Of a DNA stretch of 64,000 nucleotides, positions 48,560 to 61,863 are shown piece by piece; the stretch's first letter is position 1, and each line of letters begins with the position of its first letter. Below the pieces are notes generated by a model, which worked only from the letters and a program-made list of their open reading frames with translations, had not been told where the DNA came from and searched no databases. This stretch comes from Mantis religiosa (taxonomy: Eukaryota > Arthropoda > Insecta > Mantodea > Mantidae), in assembly GCA_030765055.1 (NCBI GenBank), contig CM060951.1:49228291-49292290 (forward strand), in the 5' to 3' direction. A program made the position numbers and the translations under genes.

Positions 48560-48988
48560 TTTGCGGTAAGGAAGGATTGGGAATTGTAAGTGCACATTGC
48601 AAAGTCGATTGTATTCGCCGCGCGGAGTGACGCTTTGCTTCCTTCCTATGCGCACGGTTCTACAAGCCATGACATTGATCGACCGACTCTTACCTCAGTC
48701 GAGTTGGTCGCGACGAGCGCATCCCTGCGCGTTTACCAGTCGACGCTACTGTGTCCCTAGGTTTTTCCTATCCTATCGTAGAGGTGTTAGAGGGTGCATT
48801 CCTACTCGATAATCAGCCAGCACTGTGCATGTACCCCACCCGCATCAGAGTGACAGGTGTCGTCATGAGGCAAACAACACCGTGAAACAACAAGCGCGGT
48901 CATATCTCTCCTCAACGAGTAAGGAAACCAGGTTCCTGTCACAGTTTTCCAGTTTCTACACTACCGGCTTGAGGAAAACCTGAGAAAC
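48560..48988 (+). promoter_or_regulatory. GC-rich putative promoter and 5'UTR (copy 2)
   Basis: Counterpart of 22330-22761, with few differences (for example gcgacgagcgcatc for gcgacggcgcatc). Ends in aaacATGg. Function inferred from position and composition. Confidence 0.45.
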
Positions 48989-49417
48989 ATGGCTACGACT
49001 TCAGCTGGTAAGTTTATGATATGTGTGTTATCGATAAGATAGTTGCTTACCGTGCTTCCACGTTGTACCGCCAATATGTCACGCACTGTTGCTTGTCCAG
49101 CTGTGAAACATCTGTGAGGAGGCAAATCCTGAGCCACCTGTGTCTGTGTACACCTAACCTATAATTAAAAATCCATGTACTAGAGTAGATAAGGGTCACA
49201 ATATGGTATAAAATATCGATGTCAATTAGTGATGCCGCTCTGTATGCTTAAAATAAACATTAGCTGCAATCAAATAGATGTTTCCTTTCGCTGTCACATT
49301 CTTATTTCTTTGTTTACCTAAGTAATTTGCTAATTAGGTGTTGTGAGGCAATTCATAGAAGAAAGGACTATGGCCTCAATTACCAACTACGGTAGCTCGT
49401 TATCAGTCGGAGTTCCG
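48989..49417 (+). CDS. First two exons of unrecognised gene, frame intact (copy 2)
   Basis: Exon 1 coding part 48989-49007 (MATTSAG, split last codon), donor GTAAGT at 49008. Intron of 330 bp ends AG at 49336-49337. Exon 2 is 49338-49417, donor GTAATG. The spliced exons give exactly 33 codons: after MATTSAG come VVRQFIEERTMASITNYGSS and LSVGVP, ending in phase 0. Without splicing at GTAATG the frame stays open to a TGA near 49547, so exon 2 could instead be longer. No signal peptide or membrane helix is visible in the 33 residues. No further exon was found. Exon calls rest on splice consensus, start context and conservation between the duplicates; I do not recognise the protein. Confidence 0.45.
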
Positions 49418-50763
49418 GTAATGTATGCACTCTTCCGCAACTGTTGGATAACGGCTGCTTACAAACAAATATTCCATATTTCAAACTTAACATTTTCTAT
49501 TAAACATTCATTTAAAAACATTCCTACAGTTTGGAAAAATATGCTTTGAAAAATCATTCTTAGCTTCTTTTTTAAATACTCATATGTTTTTGACGCAAAT
49601 TTATTTCAAATAATAAGTTCAGATATACAAAACATTGTTAAAATATTAGTGTACACGGTGACTTATAAACACAGGATACAGAACAGAGCTTACATGGCGG
49701 CTGCATTAACCTGTTGCTAACACAAAATCAGTTACGGTCGTGAAATTCTTTAACTCCCCTTACTTCAGAAAAATATTGGGGAAGCATTTAAAGCATTGCG
49801 TTTCGAAGATGCTATCATTTAACAAGACTTTCCTTAAAGCCTTTTGCAGGTTTTTAAATGAACACCAGATAATTCAATTGCAGTGATTTGCTTAATAACT
49901 TATTTGCCTCCGTAATAAACAACTTATCGGTATCCAAAAGTCGCTATACTTAAAAGGATGTTAGACTTATAAAATCCAGAAAAACACCATTAGTTTGCAG
50001 AATTCTTAACCCTTTTTCCTTTTAATTCCTTATGTTTGTCGTTTTAATAAAACTAAGCATTATTCTCATTTCAAAAGGGATTTATATGATTCCATCAATT
50101 TTATAGCATTAAACCTCAGGAAATTCTATTAAAAGCGAAAGCAATAATTTTCGATATAAAAATATTTACAGACCTGAACCCCAACGTTGCAAAACAACAT
50201 GAACATTCCACCAATGACCTTTACTCTTTAGGTGTCATTCACTCCAAATTTTGGTCACTGCAAAGAACCAGTTTAGTGGCTACTGCAGAAGCTCTAATAA
50301 TTGCAAAAAATATATTATTAATTATTTGTAATATATAATAACTATAAATGCCTGGTGAAAATGCTAGGCCTGTTTGAAAATTGGGTGCATAGTGTCACAG
50401 AAAGAATGTTACACAGTAGACAAAAGTAATTCAGAAATAAGTTCAACTTTCTGTGAATGTTAAATTCAACCTCTGATCAATAAAGAGGCGCTGTTGTTTT
50501 TCTAGCCCAAATATTACAAAATTCATTGTATTATACTTAACATATTTGTAGTGAAATCATTCAGTAACGTATTCTTGTGGTAAACCTAGTGCAACATTTA
50601 GAAGTTTTAAAGACAATTTACTAATTGAGAATCATTTGAACTTAAAAAGTAAAAAAGCGCTCCTCTAATCTCAGTGTAGATTTTCTGTCGAACATGTAAT
50701 TTTGTCTGTACTGTTTTTGCTCAAATATACAGTCCCCTTATTAACGGAGCCGCGATTTCTTTT
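49418..50763. other. Intron-like unassigned stretch (copy 2)
   Basis: AT-rich counterpart of 23190-24443, with extra segments at about 50035-50062 and 50310-50360. Confidence 0.5.
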
Positions 50764-51267
50764 CGTTAATTTACGTCCTCCAACGTTTTCATATCGGACG
50801 ATGAATGAAATGATGCTAAAATGAGTCCAGGGTCCGTAGATCTTCAAGTTGACGTTCATCTTTCAGTATATGGGAGAATATTACCCAGATAACTCACCCT
50901 GACCGAGATTCGAACTTTTTTTTCTTATTTAACAGCTTTTTCATTATTTACGTCTATTTTATTAAATGTTTTACTTAGTTTCACACATATTCACTATACA
51001 CATAAACCCCATACCCAAGGCGGGACTCGAACCCACGACCCTATACTTGGCGGAATGCTAGAAACATACGCTCTAACGACCATGGCTGCGAGGGCTGGCG
51101 AATTATCTTGATTGGAGAAAAATCCCCACTCCCACCACCGGGATTCAACCCCGGGACCCCTAGCACGGCAGGCAGGTGCTCTACCGACCGAGCTACGAGG
51201 GAGCCCGCAACTCGGGACCTCTTCAATGTGAGGCAGACACGCCACCATCTAGGCTATCGAGGTGGGC
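50764..51267 (-). mobile_element. SINE-A interrupted by SINE-G and SINE-H (copy 2)
   Basis: The same nested arrangement as 24444-24961: SINE-A stops at gagattcgaac and resumes at aactcgggacctc (about 51209). SINE-G spans about 50914-51103 and SINE-H about 51106-51208. Confidence 0.85.
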
Positions 51268-51293
51268 AACGGAACCATTTTATAATTTTGAGA

Positions 51294-52033
51294 AATGTTT
51301 AGTGTTTTACGCCCGCTTTTACTACATACGGCACCGCAGGCGATGACAGTTTAAGGCCAGAGGGTCTACTCCCATTAGTCTTGAACCCGTAGGAACAAGA
51401 CCCGAGCCTCTTTCGACCAGGGAGTTATCCGAGCTGTCCTAAAGGGCGCTCGGCGTCCTCCGTGGGGCTTTCCATAGGGCAAGACCTAGAGACTAACAAG
51501 CCCCCACCATATCTGGTCCTATGGACTCAAGACGGGATGGAAGTGGATACGCCACTTACGCGCGTCAACACCAAAGTAGAAGACTACCGATCTGACCTCG
51601 GTGGGACCGCCTGATGATCTAGCACACCTTCTACTAGCTTTGCAGACTAGTACCCGGGAGAATTAATGGCTTCCCTCAACCCCGTCCGAAGACGTACCCG
51701 ATCCCCACGGGTATCGGGAACACACTGCCCCCTCGAGTCCATCCCAATCCGAACAACTCCCGAAGGAGGGGCTCAGATGTTCGGCCCGAGGTTCCTCTAG
51801 TAACGTCAGAGGTACCACGAGTGCTAAGGGTCCGCAGCGCCCGCACTCGCAGGCGATGACACTGATGATACATTAAATGAAGATGGAGCACCGGTGGAAT
51901 GAGATGGCGGGGAAACCGGAGATTCCGGAGAAAACCCTCCCAGCGCCGTGTTGTCTATCACAAATCTCACTTTGCGGTCGCCTGGGATCGAACCGGGGCC
52001 GCCTTGGTCTAATCACTGAGCCTCGGCTCGGCC
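51294..52033 (-). mobile_element. SINE-B interrupted by retroposon C (copy 2)
   Basis: Flanked by the same 13-bp repeats as in copy 1, tataattttgaga (51281-51293 and 52034-52046). The SINE-B sequence is broken at cgcaggcgatgaca by the 499-bp insertion. Confidence 0.95.
51349..51847 (-). mobile_element. Retroposon C insertion, only in copy 2, 14-bp TSD
   Basis: Perfect 14-bp repeats cgcaggcgatgaca at 51335-51348 and 51848-51861. Matches the reverse complement of 3536-4075, missing that copy's first 40 bp. The minus-strand frame VRALRTLSTRGTSDVTRGTS corresponds to the frame in the 3.6-kb copy. Absent at the matching site in copy 1 (about 25032-25045), so it arrived after the copies separated. 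Confidence 0.95.
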
Positions 52034-52046
52034 TATAATTTTGAGA

Positions 52047-53082
52047 CATAGACCTTTGTTTATAATGATTATAATGATTGAATCTTAACTGTATGGGCCT
52101 GTGCATAATGAATTTCTATCACGTTTCTCAATTTGATCCGGAAAATGCCAGTTGGCGTTATTCACTTAGGGTTCATTTGCAGTAAATAACACACATCCCT
52201 TGATCGATGCCTGCATTTGCATTACCTCTTGCTCTCTACCTCTTGCTCATTACCTCTTACGTAGATAAACATTGATATATATTTTTTTCGTCTCTCATTT
52301 ATAATGTTTTGGTGGTCTTCAGTTAGAAGTTCGTTTGTAACAAACAGTTAAAACTGCTATTTGTTTCGTGGTATATAAGTAAAACTACGGGAATATGTTT
52401 TAAAAAATATAACCTATTTAACTACTGTTTTAAGAAATGATAACATTTATAGAAATAGAATATTATTTTCTATGCATAAGTATATTCACTTTATATGCTA
52501 AATAATGAAAATAATCATAAAGAGTGCTTAAGTTTTATAGGGGGCGTTCCCACTCAAAGATGACGTGTATATTTACCTGGATTTCGCTGTAGTTCCACTT
52601 CCTGTGAGGCTTCCTCAGTGTTCCCCTTAGCTTGGTCCTTTTAACCTTTCAACGCTTCCACTGCTAAGAGAGTATATTCGTTGGAGCCATATCTTCTTTT
52701 GTGGCCATCTGAGATTAACATACCTGACTGTATTTATGTTATGTGGTATCCTAAATTGAATGCTTAGGAGTTCTATTGTTTGGCTTTTATTTTGGATAAG
52801 TACACGACGTTGGATTTCATTTCTTGTACTTTCTTTGGTACTTAATCCATTATTAAGTAGACCAAGTGTTTTACCGCAAAATACATGTTTAGACAGCACT
52901 TGACTCCAAAGCAATATTTCTATTGAAAGGTACGTGTTTGTGTCTGGCTGTTTTTGAAAGCATATATAAAAGTTCAAAACTCGGTATTTCAGTTCGGCAC
53001 CTTTCACAATTGAGATACAGTTTTCAAGAAAATTCTCCAATCCCAACTACCCTTTATACTGAAAAAATTGTTAGTTTTCAGT
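52047..53082. other. Unassigned; counterpart of 25242-26256
   Basis: Includes the diverged 139-codon open frame on the minus strand (52627-53046), also starting with TTG. Confidence 0.35.
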
Positions 53083-53092
53083 AACACAAAGT

Positions 53093-53309
53093 GTTGAGAG
53101 TGAACATGAGAAACTCAATGCTACGGCCGGAATTTGAACCACGGATCTCCTGGTTTCCGTCCAGTCGCTCTTACCCATTGAGCTACCATGGCCAACTTTC
53201 CGGAAACCAGGAGATCCGTGGTTCAAATTCCGGCCGTGGCATTGAGTTTTTTATGTTAACTCTATCTATAAGAAAACTTAGCCTAAATACGGCTAGATCA
53301 ATTAATTAA
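53093..53309. mobile_element. SINE-F inverted dimer (copy 2)
   Basis: Counterpart of 26267-26483; the left TSD now reads aacacaaagt (one change). Confidence 0.85.
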
Positions 53310-53799
53310 AACACAAAATATGTCTAGCTATTTTGATTAACACATTATATGTTTAACATATTTGGATAACAAATTAAATAAGTTTCTTGAATTTTCTGGG
53401 AAAGACTTGTGGTGTTCATCCTGAACGATTTCGTTTTAACTGGAAACCGTAAGAGAGACAAAACATCACTATAGGAAAATATGGATTTTGTTAAAGGACA
53501 CGATTTGTATAAAAAATGTTTTAGTACTTTACCATTTTTCGGATACCATTTTTCTTTTTATTACTTTTAATTTTCAGAACTATTATTCAAATAGGAGTCA
53601 TTCAACTTTCCGTTTCGATCCCGCAAAGAGCAAGGAATTACAATTTTTTTGTGGCACACTCTTTAAAACTTGATATTTTGCCGTCATATTACTTTCTCTA
53701 CACGCATACAAGCTATTCTTATAAACACTTACTCTTCTATCTACTTCATGTTATTCAAGATAAACATTTGCAGAAATTATTTTATTGCTATTTTTTGTG
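53310..53799. other. Unassigned stretch (copy 2)
   Basis: Counterpart of 26494-26974, nearly identical, with one base missing near 53523. Confidence 0.4.
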
Positions 53800-54065
53800 G
53801 CCGCACCATGGTTCAGTGCTTAGACTGCTTGGCTCTTACCTAGGGGCCCGGGTTCGATCCCAGGCGACCGTAAAGTGGGATTTGTGGTGGACAACATAGC
53901 GCTGGGGTGGGTTTCCTCCGGGTCCTTCGGTTTCCCCCACCATAAATCCACCAAGTACTCCATCAATCATTCATCTCAGGCGTTGGACCGAACGCTCTAC
54001 ACTGATTTCATCTCAGGTCAGATGCTTCGGCTCCCTCGCTCTGAGGAAACCCAAGCGGATCCTAA
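53800..54065 (+). mobile_element. SINE-B variant (copy 2)
   Basis: Counterpart of 26975-27240; I see no differences in the head. Confidence 0.75.
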
Positions 54066-55242
54066 CATCAGCATTGACGAGAAAGGGAGGACAAAAATAA
54101 CTTTTTTGTACGTACAAGGAAATATGATACTTCAATATATTTATTATAAGTGATAGGTATTTTAAGAATACAGCTGGTTGCTATGTAATGACTTTAAAAT
54201 TCTATTCTCTTCGTAGGCCAGGAGTTATAAAAAAGAATAGCTTATCCTATCTGAGAAAAGTGTACTTTGCAATTAAAACCAATTACAATTAATTTCTCGG
54301 AAATGGTATTTTATCTACGAAATTCACATGACATAAATTGTATGTTTTAGCAAGTCCAGAATGAAGGAGACTCCAGAAATTATTCCAGGAGTATTCAAGA
54401 TATACATTTTATTTGCTCTATTAAAATATGGAATTAATCAGGTAAAGGGTAGTTTAGGGTGAGCCACTTTCCTCTTGGAAGATGCTGAACTACGTTGAGT
54501 TTTAATCGGTTGCTGAGCATGCAGGTGCAAGTTACTTCTGTATCACTCCACATTCACAGAAACTAGATTGGAGCCATGCCACTCTCAGCAGAATTGGCTG
54601 ACTTACAAACTTAAGCGAAAGGTAACTGAGGGTGCACGCGTCTGAAACCGCGGTAAGCATACAGCGCAAAGCAGATAATATCGGCTTGGTTGAATCAGCA
54701 TCACTAGTGCACCGAATATGCAGCTAAGATTACGGTGGACCATTTCAAACGCATACAACTAGCTACTTTCTGTATCACGTAGAGAAGATATTGTGGTTCA
54801 CACAAAATTTCGATACCAGGATTTTACTGCTAATATATGTTTTTAGAGTCCCCTGAAAAAAAGAAGAAAAAACCCGTGCGCGCGCGTGTGTGTGTGTGTG
54901 AGTCAGTGTGCCTATGAACAGCATTAATTCAAACGAAAGTTCAGACATAAACGAATATATATCAAACTTGATATTTATGTTCTATATTTCCCAAAGGTAC
55001 AACAGACATTTTTAAAGAAAATTCCTCCACAACAAACTGCGTTTTACATATTTTTCAAAATATTTTACTTTTAAATAATTGTGTTAACGATTTTCTTTAA
55101 AATATCATATATCTTAGGTATTTACATGATAACTAAAATGTATATTCTAAATTGTCTGGGAATAATCTGTGGAGTTCTCTTTATTCGCGTTGACTTTTCT
55201 ATTACTTCTTAGCCGTAAGAATTATACACCAACTAATTACAT
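54066..55242. other. Unassigned stretch (copy 2)
   Basis: Near identity with copy 1 ends at about 54,830. A (CG)n(TG)n run at about 54878-54900 and about 100 bp of extra sequence follow. Confidence 0.5.
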
Positions 55243-55488
55243 TTTTTTTTTTGTAATTTACGTCCTCCAACGTTAAGACATATCGGACGGTAAATGAATT
55301 GGGTGAAATGATGCTCAAATGAGTCCAGAGTCCATGGAGCTTAGAGTTACCCGACATTCGTCTTGAAGGATAAGGGAAAACCCCGGAAAAACCTCATCCA
55401 TGTAACTCACCCTTACCGAGATTCGAACTCGGGACCTCTTTCCTGAACGTGAGGCAGACATGCTACCATCTACGTTACCGAGGCGGGG
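55243..55488 (-). mobile_element. SINE-A (copy 2 of 28313-28566)
   Basis: Left TSD aactaattacat and right TSD aactaactacat differ by one base. Shorter poly-T than copy 1. Confidence 0.9.
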
Positions 55489-55579
55489 AACTAACTACAT
55501 ATTACGCTGGCCTTATTGCAAAATGAAGCTTTGTTGTGTAGTCACTCATTTTCGAGATGTAACTTATATCTTGCAAAAT

Positions 55580-56110
55580 AAGACCTGAAGATTTCCTGGC
55601 GACGAATATGCTCAAGTTATTCCAGGGAAGCAAGCCAGGTGAAAAGACGATTAGAAATAGACGTATCGGGAGCGTACATTTCTCCCATCATCAGGATATT
55701 TATAAAATGTTATAACCACAAATGAATCACTGGATATACCTAACACAAATATAAACAAAGGCAAAACACTATCAAAATTCGCATTACTGAACAAAAGACT
55801 GTTTTCAGTAAATTAAACGCCAGGTCAGGAGATGGCGTGAGTATAGAAAATTGTGTCAAAGAAACCTAACTACTTAACTTGATTATCAAGCTGTATAGAT
55901 CTGTGCTCCTTAAGTTGAGGGATTTCCATTTTAAGGCCAGTTTCCAAGAGGAGCTGAACTGGAATGCAGCATCAAGATTAAGCGTGTTCCGCTCGGAAGA
56001 AATGGCCAAAGCCTCCTTAACTCTCCGCTCCCAGTAACTGTTGCATTTTGCCAAGATGGTCGTCTCCCGAAAATTGGCTCTATGGTCGTTATCAAAACAA
56101 ATGTTCTGCT
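55580..56110 (-). mobile_element. Penelope-like element 3' end (copy 2)
   Basis: Counterpart of 28658-29190: AKCNSYWERRVKEALAISSE is readable on the minus strand. Has an additional 18 bp or so near 55930 and other changes not in copy 1. Confidence 0.7.
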
Positions 56111-56190
56111 AGTCCAGACTTCTCAGGTTGCATTAAACGAATGCTCCGTTCATGTTCGATTATTTAGTAGTGATGGTCCTTCCGGTTTGT

Positions 56191-56426
56191 GTGTCGCCCG
56201 CCTCGGTAGCATAGATGGTAGCGTCTCTGCCTTACGTTCAAGAGGTCCCGAGTTCGAATCTCGGTTAGGGTGAGTTACCTGGATAAGGTTTTTCCGGGTT
56301 TTCCCTTATCCTTCAAGACAAATGTCGGGTAACTGTAAGCTAAATGGACCCTGGACTCATTTGAGCATCATTTCACCCATTTCATTCACCGTCCGATATG
56401 ACTTAACGTTGGAAGACGTCAAAAAA
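56191..56426 (+). mobile_element. SINE-A, sense, perfect 11-bp TSD (copy 2)
   Basis: Flanks ttccggtttgt at 56180-56190 and 56427-56437. This is the cleanest SINE-A in the window: gcccgcctcggtagcataga, GAGTTCGAATCTCGG, body, ggaagacgtc. Confidence 0.95.
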
Positions 56427-56637
56427 TTCCGGTTTGTCCTATATATTTTATATATGATATGTATTTTATATAAATATATTTTATATTTCTTGCAGTTTTC
56501 AACTACTTTGACTCTTCTCAAATGTTTTTTCTCACGGCCATATAAATCTATTATATGGCAGTACGTGTTTTAAAAATTTCACTATCACATTGAAGGTTTA
56601 ACTATATTAACAAGGCCATAGTAGAATAAGCTATATA

Positions 56638-57542
56638 CGAGGGCTGTTCAATAAAGAATGATCACAATTTTCTTTTTGACAACGTACCTTTACTCAACCT
56701 CATAATTTTGATGGTCCTTCCCAAAATAGTCTCCCATGAATGCGATTCACTTGTCCCAGCGTTTCTGTCAGTCTTCAAAGATATGCTGGAAAACATTTTT
56801 TGAGAGATCCTTCAAAATCGCCTCCGCAGCCTTCGCCACTGCTTCTGTCTCCCATGAAGGCGTTTCTTCAAGTTAGGGAATACAAAAAGGTCACATGGGG
56901 CTAAATCCGGACTGTAGAGAGGGTGAGAGATGCACTTCACTTTGATTTTTGCAAGATGTTCGGCAACAACTTTGGCAATATGCAGCCGCGCATTATCGTG
57001 GTGCAGTAACCAGCCTGCTTTACGGAAATGTGGTCTTTTGCGCCTGATATGGATTTGCAATGTTTTCAAGACATCCCTGTAGTACTGTCCAGTTACTGAT
57101 GTGTGTGCAGGTACAACATGCTGATAAACCATTCCATGAATATCAAAAAATGAGATGATCATAACTTTCGCAGCAGAAGCAACCACTTTTGCTGTTTTGG
57201 GGGGTTGGTGATGAAGGAGATTTCCACACTGAGCTTTGCTGTTGCTCTCAGTATCAAAATGATGTAGCCAAGTTTCATCAGCAGTGATTACTTTTGAAAG
57301 AAACTCCGGATATTCCTCCAACATCAACTTTAACTGCATGTTACCTCCATTGCAGCGATAGGCGATACTGAATATGTCTGAACTTTCCTGGTTCTCACAG
57401 GCGGGAACCAGGAGTACCAACAGTGAAACTACTGCGGCGTGTTTGTTTCACATTGGGCTAACAGAGTATAATAAGATTAAATTTTAGTGTAAAAAGTTCT
57501 GACCGTAAAAAATTATGATCATTCTTTATTGAACAGCCCTCT
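56638..57542 (-). mobile_element. Mariner element 2 (copy 2)
   Basis: Same ends and TA flanks as 29712-30609 but 7 bp longer; lacks the frameshifting deletion, so the catalytic core frame is open from about 57420 to 56812 with all three aspartates (ADETW, HHDNA, YSPDLAPCD). The N-terminal DNA-binding domain is still missing and the C-terminus is cut by a deletion after KKRLHGR, so no working transposase is expected. Confidence 0.95.
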
Positions 57543-57544
57543 TA

Positions 57545-57649
57545 TTTTCGGGAGACGACCATCTTGGCAAAATGCAACCGCTACTGGGAGTGGAGAATTA
57601 AGGAGGCTTTGGCCATTTCCTCCGAGAGGAACACGCTTAATCGTGATCC
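57545..57649 (+). mobile_element. Penelope-like fragment beside mariner (copy 2)
   Basis: Counterpart of 30612-30716. Confidence 0.7.
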
Positions 57650-57995
57650 GACAATATATATTGTCAGTGTACTGCGCAATAATTAATTAATTTTTAAAAT
57701 AAATAAAAATGAAGAATTTTGTTTTTACTCTTTTTATGTATAAGTTGGCTCACAGAAGCTGAAAGTAAGATATGAGTGAAAACAATAGATTAATACTGAG
57801 ATAGCTAAATGCGAAAACAAGTGAATGTGTACATAAAAAGCAGCCATATTGAGCGGATTAGGTAGGCAAATAAAATGCCTGATAAGGTTATCAACATCTT
57901 TTGCAGTTGTATTCTCAAAGATATGAACTTGAATTTGTGCAATTGTTATTTATATTAGCTTCTGGTTCACACCGCCAAAGAAGCCTGCCGAAGTA

Positions 57996-58231
57996 TATAT
58001 ATTTTTTTTGTAGTTTACGTCCTCTAAAGTTAAGTCATATCGGACGATGAAGGGAATGGGTGAAATGATGCTCAAATGAGCCTAGGGTCCTTAGTTACCC
58101 GACATCCGCCTTTCAGTATAAGGGAAAACCCTGGAGAAAACCTTATCCAGGTAACTCGCTCTGACCGAGATTCGAACTCGAGACCTCTTGAACGTGAGGC
58201 AGACACGCTAACATCACGCTACCGAGCCGAG
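57996..58231 (-). mobile_element. SINE-A (copy 2 of 31063-31298)
   Basis: Same TSD ctgccgaagta on both sides. Confidence 0.95.
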
Positions 58232-58861
58232 CTGCCGAAGTAATGGAGGAGAGAAATAAACTGCCGTTTGCAATATTTTTCGTTATTATATTACATTTTA
58301 TTATATTTCTAACATAGAAATGTAAGAGGGAACAGAGATTTGGGTGAAAGCCCAATTTGAAGAATGGCAGATAACGACTTACGATTAGTGGACGTGAAGA
58401 AGCGAAAATAACAGGTAAAAGAAACTGAGGATTGAGAAGTAGGCCAATGTACCATCTGACGTGATGGGGCAATACTTGTTGAACTTGAAAACTATTATGG
58501 ATTAGGGTAAGAATGTTACGGAGCTTGGGGAATATCTAGGTATATATAATATATACATAATGTATATAATATATGTATATTATATAATGTATAATGTATA
58601 ATTATATAATGTATATAATATATACACAACGTTAACAAAGCTGACTGAAAGTTTTAGAACATTTATAATAATTATTGAAATTGTTCTAAAGCACACGTTC
58701 GCAAAACTGTGCATTGCAATTATTGCAGGATATCTTAAAGTTTAACTGCCAAAACACTGTCAATAAGTAACACATTTTATGCTTACGTCTAGCTTTATTT
58801 TATAATCATCTTGTTCTTCTGCAGCATGTTTGGTGATACTTAAATTTATTTTCTTCTGATT

Positions 58862-59210
<349 letters not shown>

Positions 59211-59457
59211 GCTTGCTTCTTAGAATGTTTCCACTACATAATACAAAACTATTTCTCAATCTAATATCTTAATATGTACGTAATTCACAAAGTAAGTGAT
59301 GATCTGCTTATGAGCAATATGTGAGGTCAGGGTGCAAGGAGATGGTAGGTACTTTCTCACTACCAGCATATTATGTTTTATTCCATATTATTGTACAATT
59401 GCACTTCGTATATAAAATGTTGAAATATACTGATAAGCAGAATGTTCCAGCTATTTG

Positions 59458-59613
59458 TCGGTTCCGGGTGGCTCACTTGGTGAGGCGTTGGCCTTCTAAT
59501 TCATGAGCTCAAGCTTGGCCCAGATAAGTTTTCTTAAAAGCGACAGTCCCATGTCAGTAGATTTACTGGGATGTAAAAGAATTCCCGCGGCAATTCCGGC
59601 ACATCGGCGGCGC
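59458..59613 (+). mobile_element. SINE-I candidate (copy 2)
   Basis: Counterpart of 32705-32860, with one change in the A-box region (cacttgg for cagttgg). Confidence 0.4.
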
Positions 59614-59969
59614 TGATTCGATTCCGAAAATTGATGAAACAAAATATTTGTTTTCCGGCTGCACGCTCTGTCCTTTACTATACACAGCTACGCTTCTTTC
59701 TATTGCTTTTGAGAATTTGGTCTAAAATGTTCGAGAATTATATTATCTTTCTCTGAAAGAAAAAGAGCATTTTATCATAGTTTTTCAGTTTGCAATAATT
59801 TAAAGGCCCACCATATTGTGTGGGGCTAGCGTTATGTGCATTTTTATGCTACTTTGTAGTGCCTAACATCCATTGACACAATGACAGATTTTCCGTTCAC
59901 TAATCCTTAACGACATGGACCACCTAAGTCTCATAATCTGGAGAGCTCGTGTTTGATTCTTGATTATTT

Positions 59970-60182
59970 TTTTTAATTAATGCCCTCCAATGTTAAGTCA
60001 TGTTGGAGATGAATGAAATTATGCCCAAATGAGCCTAGGTTCACAGAGCTTAGACTTACTCGACATTAGTATTTCAAGTTAAGGAGAAACCTCCAAAAAA
60101 CTCGCCCTGACCGATATTCGAACTCCGGCACCTCTTGAACGTGAGGCAGACATCCTACCATCTACGCTAACCAGACGAGCTT
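59970..60182 (-). mobile_element. SINE-A, diverged (copy 2 of 33218-33430)
   Basis: Same landmarks; one T fewer in the tail. Confidence 0.85.
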
Positions 60183-60240
60183 GATTTTTGATTGACACCA
60201 GTTTTCTCTATATGGTTTTTCTTTTCACAGGATCTTCTTC

Positions 60241-60243
<3 letters not shown>

Positions 60244-60326
<83 letters not shown>
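60244..60326. repeat. (TTA)n microsatellite, 83 bp (copy 2)
   Basis: About 28 triplets, no TTC block; counterpart of the 368-bp array at 33492-33859. Confidence 0.97.
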
Positions 60327-60786
60327 TGTAATTTACGTTCTACATGGATGAAAAGTTGCTCAAATGAGCCCAGATTCCATTGAGCTTATTCCTTTTTTTG
60401 TAGTTTTACGTCCTCCAACGGTAAGTCATATCGGACGGTGAATGAAATGGGTGAAATGGTGCTCAAATGTGTCCGGGGTCCATGGAGCTTAGAGCTACCC
60501 GACATTCATCTGTGAGAATAAGGGAAAACACCGGAAAAAACCTTATCCAGGTAACTCACCCTGGCCGAGATTCGAACTCGGGACCTCTTGAACGTAAGGC
60601 AGACACGCTACCATCTACGCTACCGAGGCGGGCCCATAGAGCTTAGAGTTACCTGACATTCATATTTCATGATAAGGGAAAACCCCGGAAAAAACCTTAT
60701 CCAGATAACTCACCCTGACCAAGATTCCAAGTCGGGACCTCTTGAACGTGAGCAGACACGCTACCATCCACGCTACTGAGGCGGGC
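60327..60786 (-). mobile_element. SINE-A inserted into SINE-A (copy 2)
   Basis: Same nested structure as 33860-34319. Confidence 0.85.
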
Positions 60787-61109
60787 TATTTGTTTCTTAT
60801 CCCGAAGAAACAAAATTTGATAACCTCGGGCCTATTTAAAAATTATCAAATCACCACCAACCTGATTAAGGGATGTTTAAGGGAGAGCTGGGTGAAACTA
60901 TTATTTTTTATATCATTGCATGTACTGATCCAGCTTTTCGCTGCATGTTGAACCATTACTAGATTCACAAATTCCATTTTGAAATCAATATGTTTAAAAA
61001 ATAATTGTTGTTTAAAATGAAGAATCAAATAAATTAAATATAAGTAGCCAAGTGTTTGTGATTGAAGGAAAACACATTCATCATCAATCCTGAGGACTGT
61101 TGCTTAAGC

Positions 61110-61345
61110 AAGCCCTCTGTGGGGGGGGGGGGGAGTAGCGTGTCTGCCTCACATTCAAACCGTCCCGAGTTCGAATCTCAAACGGGGTGAGCTATCTGGA
61201 TAGGGTTACATTTTCCGGGGTTTCACTTTACCCCGAAAGATTAATGTAAGGTAATTTTTAAGCTCTTTGAACACTGGGCTCCTTCAGCACTATTTCACCT
61301 CTTTAATTCGTCGTCCGATATAATTTGCGTTGGAGGACATTACGA
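61110..61345 (+). mobile_element. SINE-A after G run (copy 2)
   Basis: Counterpart of 34640-34878; the G run is about two bases shorter and the next bases read tagcgtgtctgcc rather than tgcgtgcctgcc. Confidence 0.85.
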
Positions 61346-61863
61346 AACGTTGTTTAGGTATGTAAATTAGAAATGTTTAAGGAAAAAGTTAAATATCCCA
61401 ATAATTAAGTTTTTGAAGATAAAAATGACAATTTTAAATGTTAGTAAGTTTAGAATTTCCTATATAAGTAATTTACGAGAACATAATATTAAATTTCGCA
61501 TACAATACAGTGTAAAATGAATGTATCAAACTTAAGCTGAGCTAAAGTGTTTTTGAGGATTGATTTACTAGAGGATTAACTTCAAGAAATCAAAAGTTTC
61601 AGAAACTTACTTTAAAAATTCAACATACTAGCATATACACATGAAAACAATGACTGATAAACCGTACTTATAATACATAAAACTTTAAGATTGCATTCTT
61701 TAATAAAATTAATTATTAAAAACTTAAATATTTAAATGAGATATAGTATTACATTAATATTACTCTTTAATTTATGCACGTCACTGTGAGTCGTCCTGTA
61801 ACAATGTTAAATTTATGCTCATGTATGCTGATAGCAATGCAGTGTCAGGAAGCAACAGTATAG

